From Caldilineaceae bacterium SB0661_bin_32 (GTDB lineage: Bacteria > Chloroflexota > Anaerolineae > Caldilineales > Caldilineaceae), in assembly GCA_009841235.1 (NCBI GenBank), contig VXMH01000051.1, forward strand, positions 1 through 64,000: 64,000 bases of DNA, given 5' to 3'. Positions 57,495-64,000 of the stretch are shown piece after piece. Below the pieces are notes generated by a model. The model searched no databases and was not told where the DNA came from. It saw nothing but the letters and a program-made list of their open reading frames with translations. Made by a program: the position numbers and the translations under genes. Numbering within the stretch: position 1 is the stretch's first letter; each line of letters begins with the position of its first letter.

Positions 57495-59561
57495 ATGGAA
57501 TTCCGCATCGCCGATACTTTCACCGATAGCCTTTCCAAGCTGACAGGCGACGAACAGAAAGCGGTAAAGACAACAGCTTTCGACATGCAAATAGATCCGT
57601 CTCGTCCGGGCCTACGGTTCCATCGGGTCGACCGCGCTCGCGACCCAAACTTTTGGTCCGTGCGCGTCAGCTCCGACATCCGTATCATCATCCACCGCAC
57701 ACAAAAGAGCCTGCTTCTCTGTTACGTCGATCACCACGACGACGCCTACCGCTGGGCCCAGCGCCGCCGGCTGGAAACCCACCCCAGGACCGGCGCAGCC
57801 CAACTGGTCGAGATACGCGAGACCGTCAAGGAGATCGAAGTCCCGGTCTACGTACAGGTAGAGAAGCTCAAGCCACTCCCCTTCGCCAAAATCTCCGACG
57901 ACGACCTGCTCAATTACGGCGTACCCGCCGAGTGGCTGCCCGACGTGCGCCGCGCCGACGACAACAGCCTCCTCGACCTCGCCGATCATCTTCCTGTAGA
58001 GGCCGCGGAAGCGCTGCTTGAACTTGCCACCGGCGGAACACCGCCACTGCCGACCCATACCCCACCCGAAACCGACCCGTTCGAACATCCCGACGCCCGC
58101 CGCCGCTTCCGCGTCATGCACGACGTGGAGGAGCTGGAACGAGCACTCGACTACCCGTGGGCAAAATGGGTTGTCTTTCTGCATCCGGCCCAGCGAGACC
58201 TGGTCGAACGGACTTACAGTGGGCCTGCCCGCGTATCGGGTTCCGCCGGCACCGGCAAGACCATCGTCGCCCTCCACCGCGCCGTCCACCTGGCGCGTAC
58301 CAATCCCGATGCCCGTGTTTTGCTCACGACATTTTCCGAGACGCTGGCCAATGCCCTCCGCAGCAAGCTGCGCATACTGATCAGCTCGGAGCCGCGTCTC
58401 GGAGAACGCATCGAAGTCTACGCCATCGACGCTTTGGGAGAAAGACTCTACCGCCTCAACCTGGGCAAGATCACGCTTGCATCATCTGAGCAGATTCACG
58501 AACGGATCGAAGAGGCGGCCGCGGCAGTCGGGGATAGCAGGTTCTCGACAGGCTTCATACGCACAGAGTGGGATCGGGTCGTCGATGCCTGGCAGTTGGA
58601 CACGTGGGACGACTATCGCGACGTACCCCGTCTTGGCCGCCGCCGCAGCCTGCCCGAAACGCAGCGCAAGGCCCTCTGGTCCATATTTGAGAACGTGCGC
58701 GCGAGCCTGAAAGCAGACGGGCTGATCACCCGCGCCCAAATGTACGGCCAGCTGGCGCACCGTTTTGACGAAACGCAGCGGTCGCCCTTCGATCATGTAA
58801 TCGTGGACGAGTGCCAGGACGTCGGCGTATCACAACTGCGCTTTCTCCGCGCCCTGGGCACCGACAAGCCGGACGGTCTCTTCTTCACAGGCGACCTGGG
58901 CCAGCGCATCTTCCAGCAGCCTTTTTCCTGGCAGGCGCTCGGCATCCAGATACGTGGACGGGCGCGCAACCTGAAGGTCAACTACCGCACCTCACATCAG
59001 ATCAGGAGGCGCTCCGATCTCCTGCTGGGGCCTGAGATCGCGGACGTCGACGGCAACACAGAAGTGCGGTCAGGCACGATCTCCGTATTCAATGGCGCTG
59101 AGCCAGACATCGTCGTTGCCAGCTCGGAAGAAGATGAGATGGAGACCGTCGCCGCATGGCTTTCGAAGCTGGCAGACGAAAACCTGGCTCCTGAAGAGAT
59201 CAGCCTCTTCCTCCGTTCATCCGACCAGATCGATCGGGCCACGGCTGCTGCCGAGAAGGCCGGTCTCCCATACACCTTTCTCGACAGCGACATACAGACG
59301 ACAACAGGACACATTTCAATCAGCACCATGCACTTGGCCAAAGGGCTCGAGTTCCGCGCCGTGGCCGTAATCGCCTGCGACGACGAAGTAGTGCCGCTAC
59401 AGGAACGGATCGAAACGGTCACCGACGGCGCCGACCTCGAAGATGTCTACAACACCGAGCGCCATCTGCTCTACGTAGCCTGCACCCGCGCCCGCGACCA
59501 CCTCCTCGTCTCCGGCGTCGATCCCGCCTCCGAATTCCTGGACGATCTGCAACTCATGTAG
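57495..59561 (+). CDS. UvrD/REP-type SF1 helicase with RelE-like N-terminal domain
   Basis: The 688-aa product joins two parts. Residues about 1-93 (MEFRIADTFTDSLSKLTGDE ... RFHRVDRARDPNFWSVRVSS ... YRWAQRRR) have the pattern of a RelE/ParE-type fold. After a linker (about 94-210) comes an SF1 helicase: Walker A VSGSAGTGKT at 249-256, DEAD-box VDECQD at 438-442, motif III FTGDLGQRIFQ, NLKVNYRTSHQIRR, STMHLAKGLEF and YVACTRARDHLL. It follows mod by 39 bases and is probably the last gene of the defence operon. The RelE-like part might act as a toxin or only as a docking domain. Confidence 0.85.
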   Translation: MEFRIADTFTDSLSKLTGDEQKAVKTTAFDMQIDPSRPGLRFHRVDRARDPNFWSVRVSSDIRIIIHRTQKSLLLCYVDHHDDAYRWAQRRRLETHPRTGAAQLVEIRETVKEIEVPVYVQVEKLKPLPFAKISDDDLLNYGVPAEWLPDVRRADDNSLLDLADHLPVEAAEALLELATGGTPPLPTHTPPETDPFEHPDARRRFRVMHDVEELERALDYPWAKWVVFLHPAQRDLVERTYSGPARVSGSAGTGKTIVALHRAVHLARTNPDARVLLTTFSETLANALRSKLRILISSEPRLGERIEVYAIDALGERLYRLNLGKITLASSEQIHERIEEAAAAVGDSRFSTGFIRTEWDRVVDAWQLDTWDDYRDVPRLGRRRSLPETQRKALWSIFENVRASLKADGLITRAQMYGQLAHRFDETQRSPFDHVIVDECQDVGVSQLRFLRALGTDKPDGLFFTGDLGQRIFQQPFSWQALGIQIRGRARNLKVNYRTSHQIRRRSDLLLGPEIADVDGNTEVRSGTISVFNGAEPDIVVASSEEDEMETVAAWLSKLADENLAPEEISLFLRSSDQIDRATAAAEKAGLPYTFLDSDIQTTTGHISISTMHLAKGLEFRAVAVIACDDEVVPLQERIETVTDGADLEDVYNTERHLLYVACTRARDHLLVSGVDPASEFLDDLQLM

Positions 59562-59776
59562 CCGCTAGCGGGGACAGGGGACAGTCTAAGTTCTTGAGTG
59601 AATCCCTCCTCACATACGCCTCTCTCACCGCGCCATCGCCTGCCCGCGCGCCCACCGCACCACTTCCCTCACCCCCACACCCAAATTTAGCACCCAACTC
59701 CAATCCTATGGCATCATGGAAGCAATTTGCGTTTTACCCGGACAACAACTGTGCAATCCGAGCTAAAGTTACCCCA

Positions 59777-60739
59777 ATGAAAGCCCCCCGCCTTGCCTGG
59801 GCGACACTCACCATCAACACAGTCGTCATCCTCCAGGGCGCACTCGTCAGAGCCACCGGCTCCGGCGCCGGCTGCGGTCGCGACTGGCCGCGCTGCCAAG
59901 GCGAAATTCTCCCCCTCGACCATGGAATCGCCACGTGGATGGAATTCTCCCACCGGGCCCTGTCCGGTGTGGCCCTGATCATGGGCGTATGGCTGCTGGT
60001 CAAAGCCGTGCGCCTGCGCCATGAGCTGCCCGGCTTTCTGCCTTTCGCCATCGCCTCCGCCGCTTTCCTGCTGATCGAAGCCCTCATCGGCGCCGTTACC
60101 GTCCTCACAGGTCTCACCGGCGATAATGTCTCTGTTGCCCGGGGTCTGCTGGTCGCATTCCACCTGCTCAACTCCCTGTTCCTCGTCGGCGCCCTCGCGC
60201 TCACCACCGTATACGCGTATCCCGGGCACTCCTGGCCTCCCGCCTGGACAGGTCAGACCGGGCTCAAGATTCTGTTTGCTGCCGGCACGTTGGGGATGAT
60301 GTTTCTTATGTTCTCAGGCGGCATCTCTGCCATGGGCAATACGATGTTCCCGCCCGAATCCCTGCAGGAGGGACTGAGAGAGGATTTCAGCGCCGCTTCC
60401 CATCCGCTCATTCGCCTGCGGATACTGCATCCGTTCCTTGGAATTGGCGTCGGCGTCTACCTTTGGGTAAGCTACGCCCTGACCGGATGGTTCAAACGCG
60501 CGCCGCATGTGCGGCGATTCCGCAAAATGCTACTGCTGGTCTTTGTTGTACAACTGCTCGTGGGGACAGTAAATCTGGCTATGCTGGGTCCGATTCCGCT
60601 TCAGATCCTCCATCTTGCTCTCGCCGTAGCCGTCTTCGCCCTCTGGACCGTCGTCGGCTGGCTGACACTCAGCGCGCCTCTCACCGGCAGATTCGCACCA
60701 TCCATGCCCTGGCAAACCAAAGAGATCCAGCCTTCATGA
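59777..60739 (+). CDS. ctaA: Heme A synthase (COX15/CtaA family)
   Basis: The 320-aa membrane protein converts heme O to heme A for terminal oxidases. It begins MKAPRLAWATLTINTVVILQ, followed by GALVRATGSGAGCGRDWPRC with the conserved cysteines near the first heme-side loop, and MEFSHRALSGVAL with a heme-ligand histidine. The second half has HLLNSLFLVG and later HPFLGIGVGVYL with more histidines. Eight or so membrane helices are visible. An upstream TTG at 59594 would add 61 unlikely residues. Its stop overlaps the next ATG by four bases. Confidence 0.9.
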   Translation: MKAPRLAWATLTINTVVILQGALVRATGSGAGCGRDWPRCQGEILPLDHGIATWMEFSHRALSGVALIMGVWLLVKAVRLRHELPGFLPFAIASAAFLLIEALIGAVTVLTGLTGDNVSVARGLLVAFHLLNSLFLVGALALTTVYAYPGHSWPPAWTGQTGLKILFAAGTLGMMFLMFSGGISAMGNTMFPPESLQEGLREDFSAASHPLIRLRILHPFLGIGVGVYLWVSYALTGWFKRAPHVRRFRKMLLLVFVVQLLVGTVNLAMLGPIPLQILHLALAVAVFALWTVVGWLTLSAPLTGRFAPSMPWQTKEIQPS

Positions 60740-61656
60740 TCAATACCGCCACCCGTCTGCCCGCCGCCACCTGGCGCGACTACCTGACCCTGACCAAGCC
60801 CAAAGTCATCTCTCTTCTGCTCTTCACCGCGATCTGTCCCATGTTCATCGCCGCCCGCGGCCTGCCCCACTGGCTGCCCCTCTTCGGCGTACTCGTCGGC
60901 GGATACATGGCCACCGGCGGCGCCGGCGTCTTCAATATGGTGCTGGACCGGGATATAGACGGGCAGATGCGCCGTACCGCCAAACGCCCCCTCGTGACCG
61001 GGGTAATAAGCGTGCGCAACGCCATCATATTCGGGCTGCTTCTCAGCGCCGGCTCGTTTCTGGTCCTGTGGCTGACAGCCAACCTGCTGACCGCCCTGCT
61101 GGCCTGGTTCGGCCTGCTCTACTACGTGGTCGTCTACACCGCATGGCTCAAGCGCACCACCTGGCAGAACATCGTCATCGGCGGCGCCGCCGGATCCGTC
61201 ATGCCCCTCCTGGGTTGGGCTGCCGTCACAAATGGCCTCGACTGGATGGCCGGCCTGCTCTTCGCCCTCATCTTCCTCTGGACCCCCGTACACTTCTGGG
61301 CCCTCGCCTTCCTCGTCAAAGACCAGTACCAGGCCGTAGGCATCCCCATGGCCCCCGCCGTCCTCGGCAGCAAACGCACAGTCCAGCAGATGCTCCTCTA
61401 CGCCGCCCTGACGACACTCGCCTCCCTCGCCCCCTTCGCCATAAACGAGGCCGGCTGGCTCTACTCCGGGGTTGCCGTCCTGCTGAATCTTCTGTTATTT
61501 CGAAAAGTGGTCAAGCTCCATCGCCAGGTCAAAGAGGGGCACGAAGTAGCCCGCGAAGATGCCCTCGACCTCTACAAATACTCCATGCTGTATTTGGCCC
61601 TGATATTTCTGGTTCTCGTCGCCGACCGAACCCTGGTAACCTTACTCCCCATCTGA
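60736..61656 (+). CDS. ctaB: Heme O synthase (protoheme IX farnesyltransferase)
   Basis: The 306-aa membrane enzyme adds the farnesyl chain to heme B. The prenyl-diphosphate-binding motif is GGAGVFNMVLDRDIDGQMRR (NxxxDxxxD) and TAKRPLVTGVI; the second motif is KRTTWQNIVIGGAAGSVMP; KDQYQAVGIPM appears in a loop. Eight to nine membrane helices follow. It overlaps the ctaA gene by four bases. Together they make heme A, and an aa3-type or related oxidase is expected elsewhere in the genome. Confidence 0.95.
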   Translation: MINTATRLPAATWRDYLTLTKPKVISLLLFTAICPMFIAARGLPHWLPLFGVLVGGYMATGGAGVFNMVLDRDIDGQMRRTAKRPLVTGVISVRNAIIFGLLLSAGSFLVLWLTANLLTALLAWFGLLYYVVVYTAWLKRTTWQNIVIGGAAGSVMPLLGWAAVTNGLDWMAGLLFALIFLWTPVHFWALAFLVKDQYQAVGIPMAPAVLGSKRTVQQMLLYAALTTLASLAPFAINEAGWLYSGVAVLLNLLLFRKVVKLHRQVKEGHEVAREDALDLYKYSMLYLALIFLVLVADRTLVTLLPI

Positions 61657-61932
61657 CAGAATCCCACCCAACGCCCCAACTTACTTTGTTTGAGGTTTTC
61701 GCTTACAACAGACCGTTCCAGATCCATCCGGTGCTCCGACTGCTTCTCAGTCAGAGTCAGGATCCGGTCCGCCGCACCGGTCACGATTGCTTAAGAGAGT
61801 TGGAGATCTGCAGGTGAGGGGAGTGGCCCGCTCCACGAAGTAGACCGGACGCTTACTTCCTTGAGGACTTCAACTGATGTACTGCCTGTCTCCTGGACGA
61901 CCGGGGGATCTGAGGGCTTGTGCTCACCAACG

Positions 61933-62169
61933 TCACTCATGTGTCAGACGCTCGGAGATTTCACTGTCCGCATATGTCGCAATCGCGTCTCGAAAGTCTT
62001 GTCCGATGACAATCCAGTCACTTCTCAGGGCAGCCAAATCCTCCTCGGGACCCCGGCGAAATATCGGGTCATAATCATTCAAGGTGCCGCCCAGATCGAA
62101 AATACGCGCCACGCCACTGAGAATGGATGGCAAATCAAAAACATAGAAACGAAAACCATTATTTTTCAT
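61933..62169 (-). CDS. Small hypothetical protein, 78 aa, conserved-looking
   Basis: The product (MKNNGFRFYVFDLPSILSGV ... FDLGGTLNDYDPIFRRGPEE ... WIVIGQDFRDAIATYADSE) is acidic and small, with no membrane segment. GGAGG lies seven bases before the ATG, and the region has ordinary codon use. I recall similar short proteins with an FDLGGTL-like core in other bacteria, but cannot name a family. It is isolated from neighbours by 140-270 bases on each side, and a downstream T-rich stretch may be a terminator. Confidence 0.65.
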   Translation of the reverse strand: MKNNGFRFYVFDLPSILSGVARIFDLGGTLNDYDPIFRRGPEEDLAALRSDWIVIGQDFRDAIATYADSEISERLTHE

Positions 62170-62314
62170 TTGCTATCCTCCACTTGTTCCGGGGCTCGAT
62201 TGGATAAAGTAATCTCCTCATTTGGCGATTTGCGTACCCTTTATCCGACAGCGATTCCGTCACGGCAGTCACAGGATACCATATCTAATCCGGCACTGTA
62301 AGTAATCATAATCC

Positions 62315-62647
62315 TCAATCCTCCCAGACATACTCCTCCCGCACCGGCTGAAATACATCCAGAATCCGGCACTGCGTAATCGCCTGCCCCGAATGCTCGG
62401 CCCCGCCCGGAATCACGTACACATCCCCCGGACCCAGCAGGCGCGTCTCCCCGCCCGTGATCCGGATCTCGAACTGGCCCTCAAACATATTGATCACCTG
62501 CTCGTGCGGATGCGAATGCGCCGGCAGCGGCGAACCCTCCGCAACATCCCAGTACACAAAGGTCATATTCTCGCTGTGAATAAACTTCCCCACAAAACCC
62601 GGGAACAGACCCCGCTCCTGCACCTCATCCAAACTATAGGCAGTCAT
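62315..62647 (-). CDS. Cupin domain protein
   Basis: The 110-aa product is a single-domain cupin. The metal-binding motif 1 is LPAHSHPHEQVINMFEG and motif 2 is LGPGDVYVIPGGAEHSGQA, with three histidines and one glutamate as expected metal ligands. Function is unknown; such proteins are often sugar isomerases or oxygenases. It lies 48 bases downstream of the Gfo/Idh/MocA gene on the same strand. Confidence 0.9.
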   Translation of the reverse strand: MTAYSLDEVQERGLFPGFVGKFIHSENMTFVYWDVAEGSPLPAHSHPHEQVINMFEGQFEIRITGGETRLLGPGDVYVIPGGAEHSGQAITQCRILDVFQPVREEYVWED

Positions 62648-62679
62648 CTCCCTCTCCCATCAAAGTTGCGTATGAATCC

Positions 62680-62693
62680 CACCGACCACTGAC
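62680..62693 (+). repeat. CACCGACCACTGACC gene-border repeat, copy 3
   Basis: Lies between the cupin and oxidoreductase genes and matches the motif at 36247 and 57477. It is of the same short direct-repeat type with CCAC TGAC units. Confidence 0.45.
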
Positions 62694-62695
62694 CC

Positions 62696-63652
62696 CTAAC
62701 CTCTGCCGTTCGCGCCCTCCAGCTGGGCCACCAGCGCCATCGAATGGATTGCATCGCGAATGTCGGTCAGCGGCTTCTCGCCCGTGCGCACACAGTCCAC
62801 AATATGCTCGTGCATCGTCAGCACACCGTCGTAGCGGTACGTATCCGCCTCAGCCACGCCGTCGATCTGCCAGCCGCCCAGCGTGCGCGCCTCGTCATCC
62901 TCCGTGATCTCGATCTCATGCGGGATCTTGAAATAGCAGCCCACACCCGTCCCGTGCAGCTCCCCGCGCAGCACCCGACCGCCCGAAGCCCGGTTCCCGT
63001 GGATAAAACCGGTCGCCCCGTTGTCGAAGCGCACCAGCCCCGTATAGCAGTTGCGGTAATCGCTGTCGAAACTGTCCTGGTAGGCCGTCACCTCTACCGG
63101 CTCGCCGCCCACCATATAGCGCACCAGGTCCACCGCGTGGCACAGGTCGTCCCAGTTCGTCGTCGTGAAACTGAACGCCTTCTCGCCCAGCATGCGCTTG
63201 TGGAAAATGCCCACCGCCGTCGAGACCGGCCCCAGCCGCGCCACCTGCCGCATCGCCTCCCGCGTCACCGCGGCATGCCGCCGCTGAAAGCCCACCGCGC
63301 AGATAACGTCATTGGCCACCGCCGCATCGTGGATCTGCTGCACCTCATCCATGTTCATGCCCGGGGGCTTCTCGATGAAGATGTTCTTGCCCGCGTTCAG
63401 ACAGTCCAGCGCCGGTTGCAGCAGCCAGCGCTCGTGCATCACGCAGTAGACCAGGTCCGGGTCCACCTCATCCAGCATGCGCCGGTGGTCGTCGTAGCGG
63501 TACTGAAAGTCGTAGGCGACGGCCACCTCGTGCAGCCGCGCCTCGTCCAGCTCGCAGGCGGCCACCATCTCCACCTCCGGCAGGCGGTTCACGTTCGGAT
63601 AATGCGCGCCCTGGCTGCGCGGCCCGGCCCCGATAAAAGCGGTACGTAACAT
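62696..63652 (-). CDS. Gfo/Idh/MocA-family oxidoreductase
   Basis: The 318-aa product is a NAD(P)-dependent sugar or inositol-type dehydrogenase. The nucleotide-binding loop is MLRTAFIGAGPRSQGAHYPN, the family lysine is in IFIEKPPGMN, and the histidine-containing substrate site follows in LCHAVDLVRYMVGG. The start at 63652 overlaps the stop of the upstream oxidoreductase by one base; an ATG at 63670 would lie inside that gene. Substrate is not predicted. Confidence 0.92.
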   Translation of the reverse strand: MLRTAFIGAGPRSQGAHYPNVNRLPEVEMVAACELDEARLHEVAVAYDFQYRYDDHRRMLDEVDPDLVYCVMHERWLLQPALDCLNAGKNIFIEKPPGMNMDEVQQIHDAAVANDVICAVGFQRRHAAVTREAMRQVARLGPVSTAVGIFHKRMLGEKAFSFTTTNWDDLCHAVDLVRYMVGGEPVEVTAYQDSFDSDYRNCYTGLVRFDNGATGFIHGNRASGGRVLRGELHGTGVGCYFKIPHEIEITEDDEARTLGGWQIDGVAEADTYRYDGVLTMHEHIVDCVRTGEKPLTDIRDAIHSMALVAQLEGANGRG

Positions 63653-64000
63653 CAGGCAACTCCTTCCCAATCGTAGTCAATATAGTCCCCGTCCCGCACC
63701 AGCAGCGCCGAGCTGATCATCGCGCGCAGGCTGCCGCGGGGCCGGAAATTGATCAAACTGCGGCCCTTCGTGTTGTCATGATCGTACTGGTAGCGTACCG
63801 GCACCCGCACCTCCAGCGGCTCGACACCGCTCTCTTCGGCCAGGATCGCGGCCGCCTCCGGGAAGCTGAACGGGGCAGGCGCCCCGCAGTTGAACGATTC
63901 GTCCAGCGCGCCCGGCTCCTCCACTGCGCACACCAGCATATGCGCGATATCACGCGCATCGTTCGGCTGGTACACCCACGGCCGTCCATCCATATCGCGT
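63652..64000 (-). CDS. NAD-dependent epimerase/dehydratase-like protein (partial)
   Basis: Only the last about 116 residues are visible; the frame is open at the window edge, so the gene starts beyond 64000. The visible part (NDARDIAHMLVCAVEEPGAL, then FNCGAPAPFSFPEAAAILAE) matches the C-terminal half of extended short-chain NAD-dependent epimerases/dehydratases. It overlaps the Gfo/Idh/MocA start by one base, so the two are cotranscribed and probably act in the same sugar pathway. Confidence 0.75.
   Translation of the reverse strand, partial: RDMDGRPWVYQPNDARDIAHMLVCAVEEPGALDESFNCGAPAPFSFPEAAAILAEESGVEPLEVRVPVRYQYDHDNTKGRSLINFRPRGSLRAMISSALLVRDGDYIDYDWEGVA

Noticed and set aside
56208-57590. 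460-codon minus-strand frame opposite mod
   Set aside because: It is antisense to the methyltransferase C-terminus and is Gly/Val/Asp-rich; no ribosome site is present.

Overview
The window looks like chromosomal DNA of a GC-rich, Gram-negative-type or monoderm-like environmental bacterium, most likely a Chloroflexota member (Caldilineae/Anaerolineae-like). This assignment is an inference. It rests on the mix of large membrane glycosyltransferases, several 'ACAP'-type lipoprotein substrate-binding proteins, a heme A/O pair, a bacterial SUI1 protein, many small Uma2-type genes and orphan hypothetical families. No rRNA, tRNA or CRISPR array was recognised. Several near-consensus sigma-70 promoters with exact 17-base spacers are visible, so ordinary promoter reading works here.

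Layout. 1-10670: a CitE-like lyase, a convergent terminator, an unknown gene pair (148 and 560 aa), then three tandem paralogous membrane glycosyltransferases on the minus strand. 10900-15440: a glgC gene followed by a glgC-like paralog that has lost catalytic residues, a SUI1/YciH factor, an AIM24 protein and a small protein made of two tandem copies of one domain. 15520-26490: CapA-like phosphatase, chromate transporter, a topA cluster, a FG-GAP/UnbV lipoprotein, DinB and a Uma2 remnant. 26520-29940: a carbohydrate ABC importer operon without its ATPase. 30040-36260: a HerA-type ATPase with an unknown partner, a methyltransferase/phosphoesterase pair, a PLP dehydratase and a luciferase-like monooxygenase. 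36285-43360: a complete liv-type ABC operon with an acyl-CoA ligase inside it. 43550-47870: Uma2, HAD phosphatase, cold-shock protein with long leader and strong terminator, and a GH106-like protein. 48090-59560: a defence island. 59780-61660: heme A synthase and heme O synthase. 61930-64000: a tiny conserved-looking gene, a cupin and two sugar-type oxidoreductases, the last cut by the window edge.

The most interesting block is 48090-59560. A HigB/HigA-ImmA toxin-antitoxin locus with a palindrome on its promoter is followed by a promoter and a co-directional series: a type III-like restriction subunit, a DUF1828/DUF1829-like protein, a MntA/HepT pair with intact motifs, a type III-like (beta class) methyltransferase and an SF1 helicase carrying a RelE-like N-terminal domain. 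The toxin pair sits between the restriction and modification genes and overlaps or abuts its neighbours by a few bases. The putative target-recognition part of the methyltransferase has visibly lower GC than its flanks, as if exchanged. Whether this is one integrated system or a stack of separate ones cannot be decided from sequence alone.

Other points worth following are the GlgC/pseudo-GlgC tandem, the HerA operon without a recognisable NurA, a ComEA-like helix-hairpin-helix inserted in the topoisomerase I C-terminus, and a perfect 15-bp hairpin between binding-protein and permease genes.
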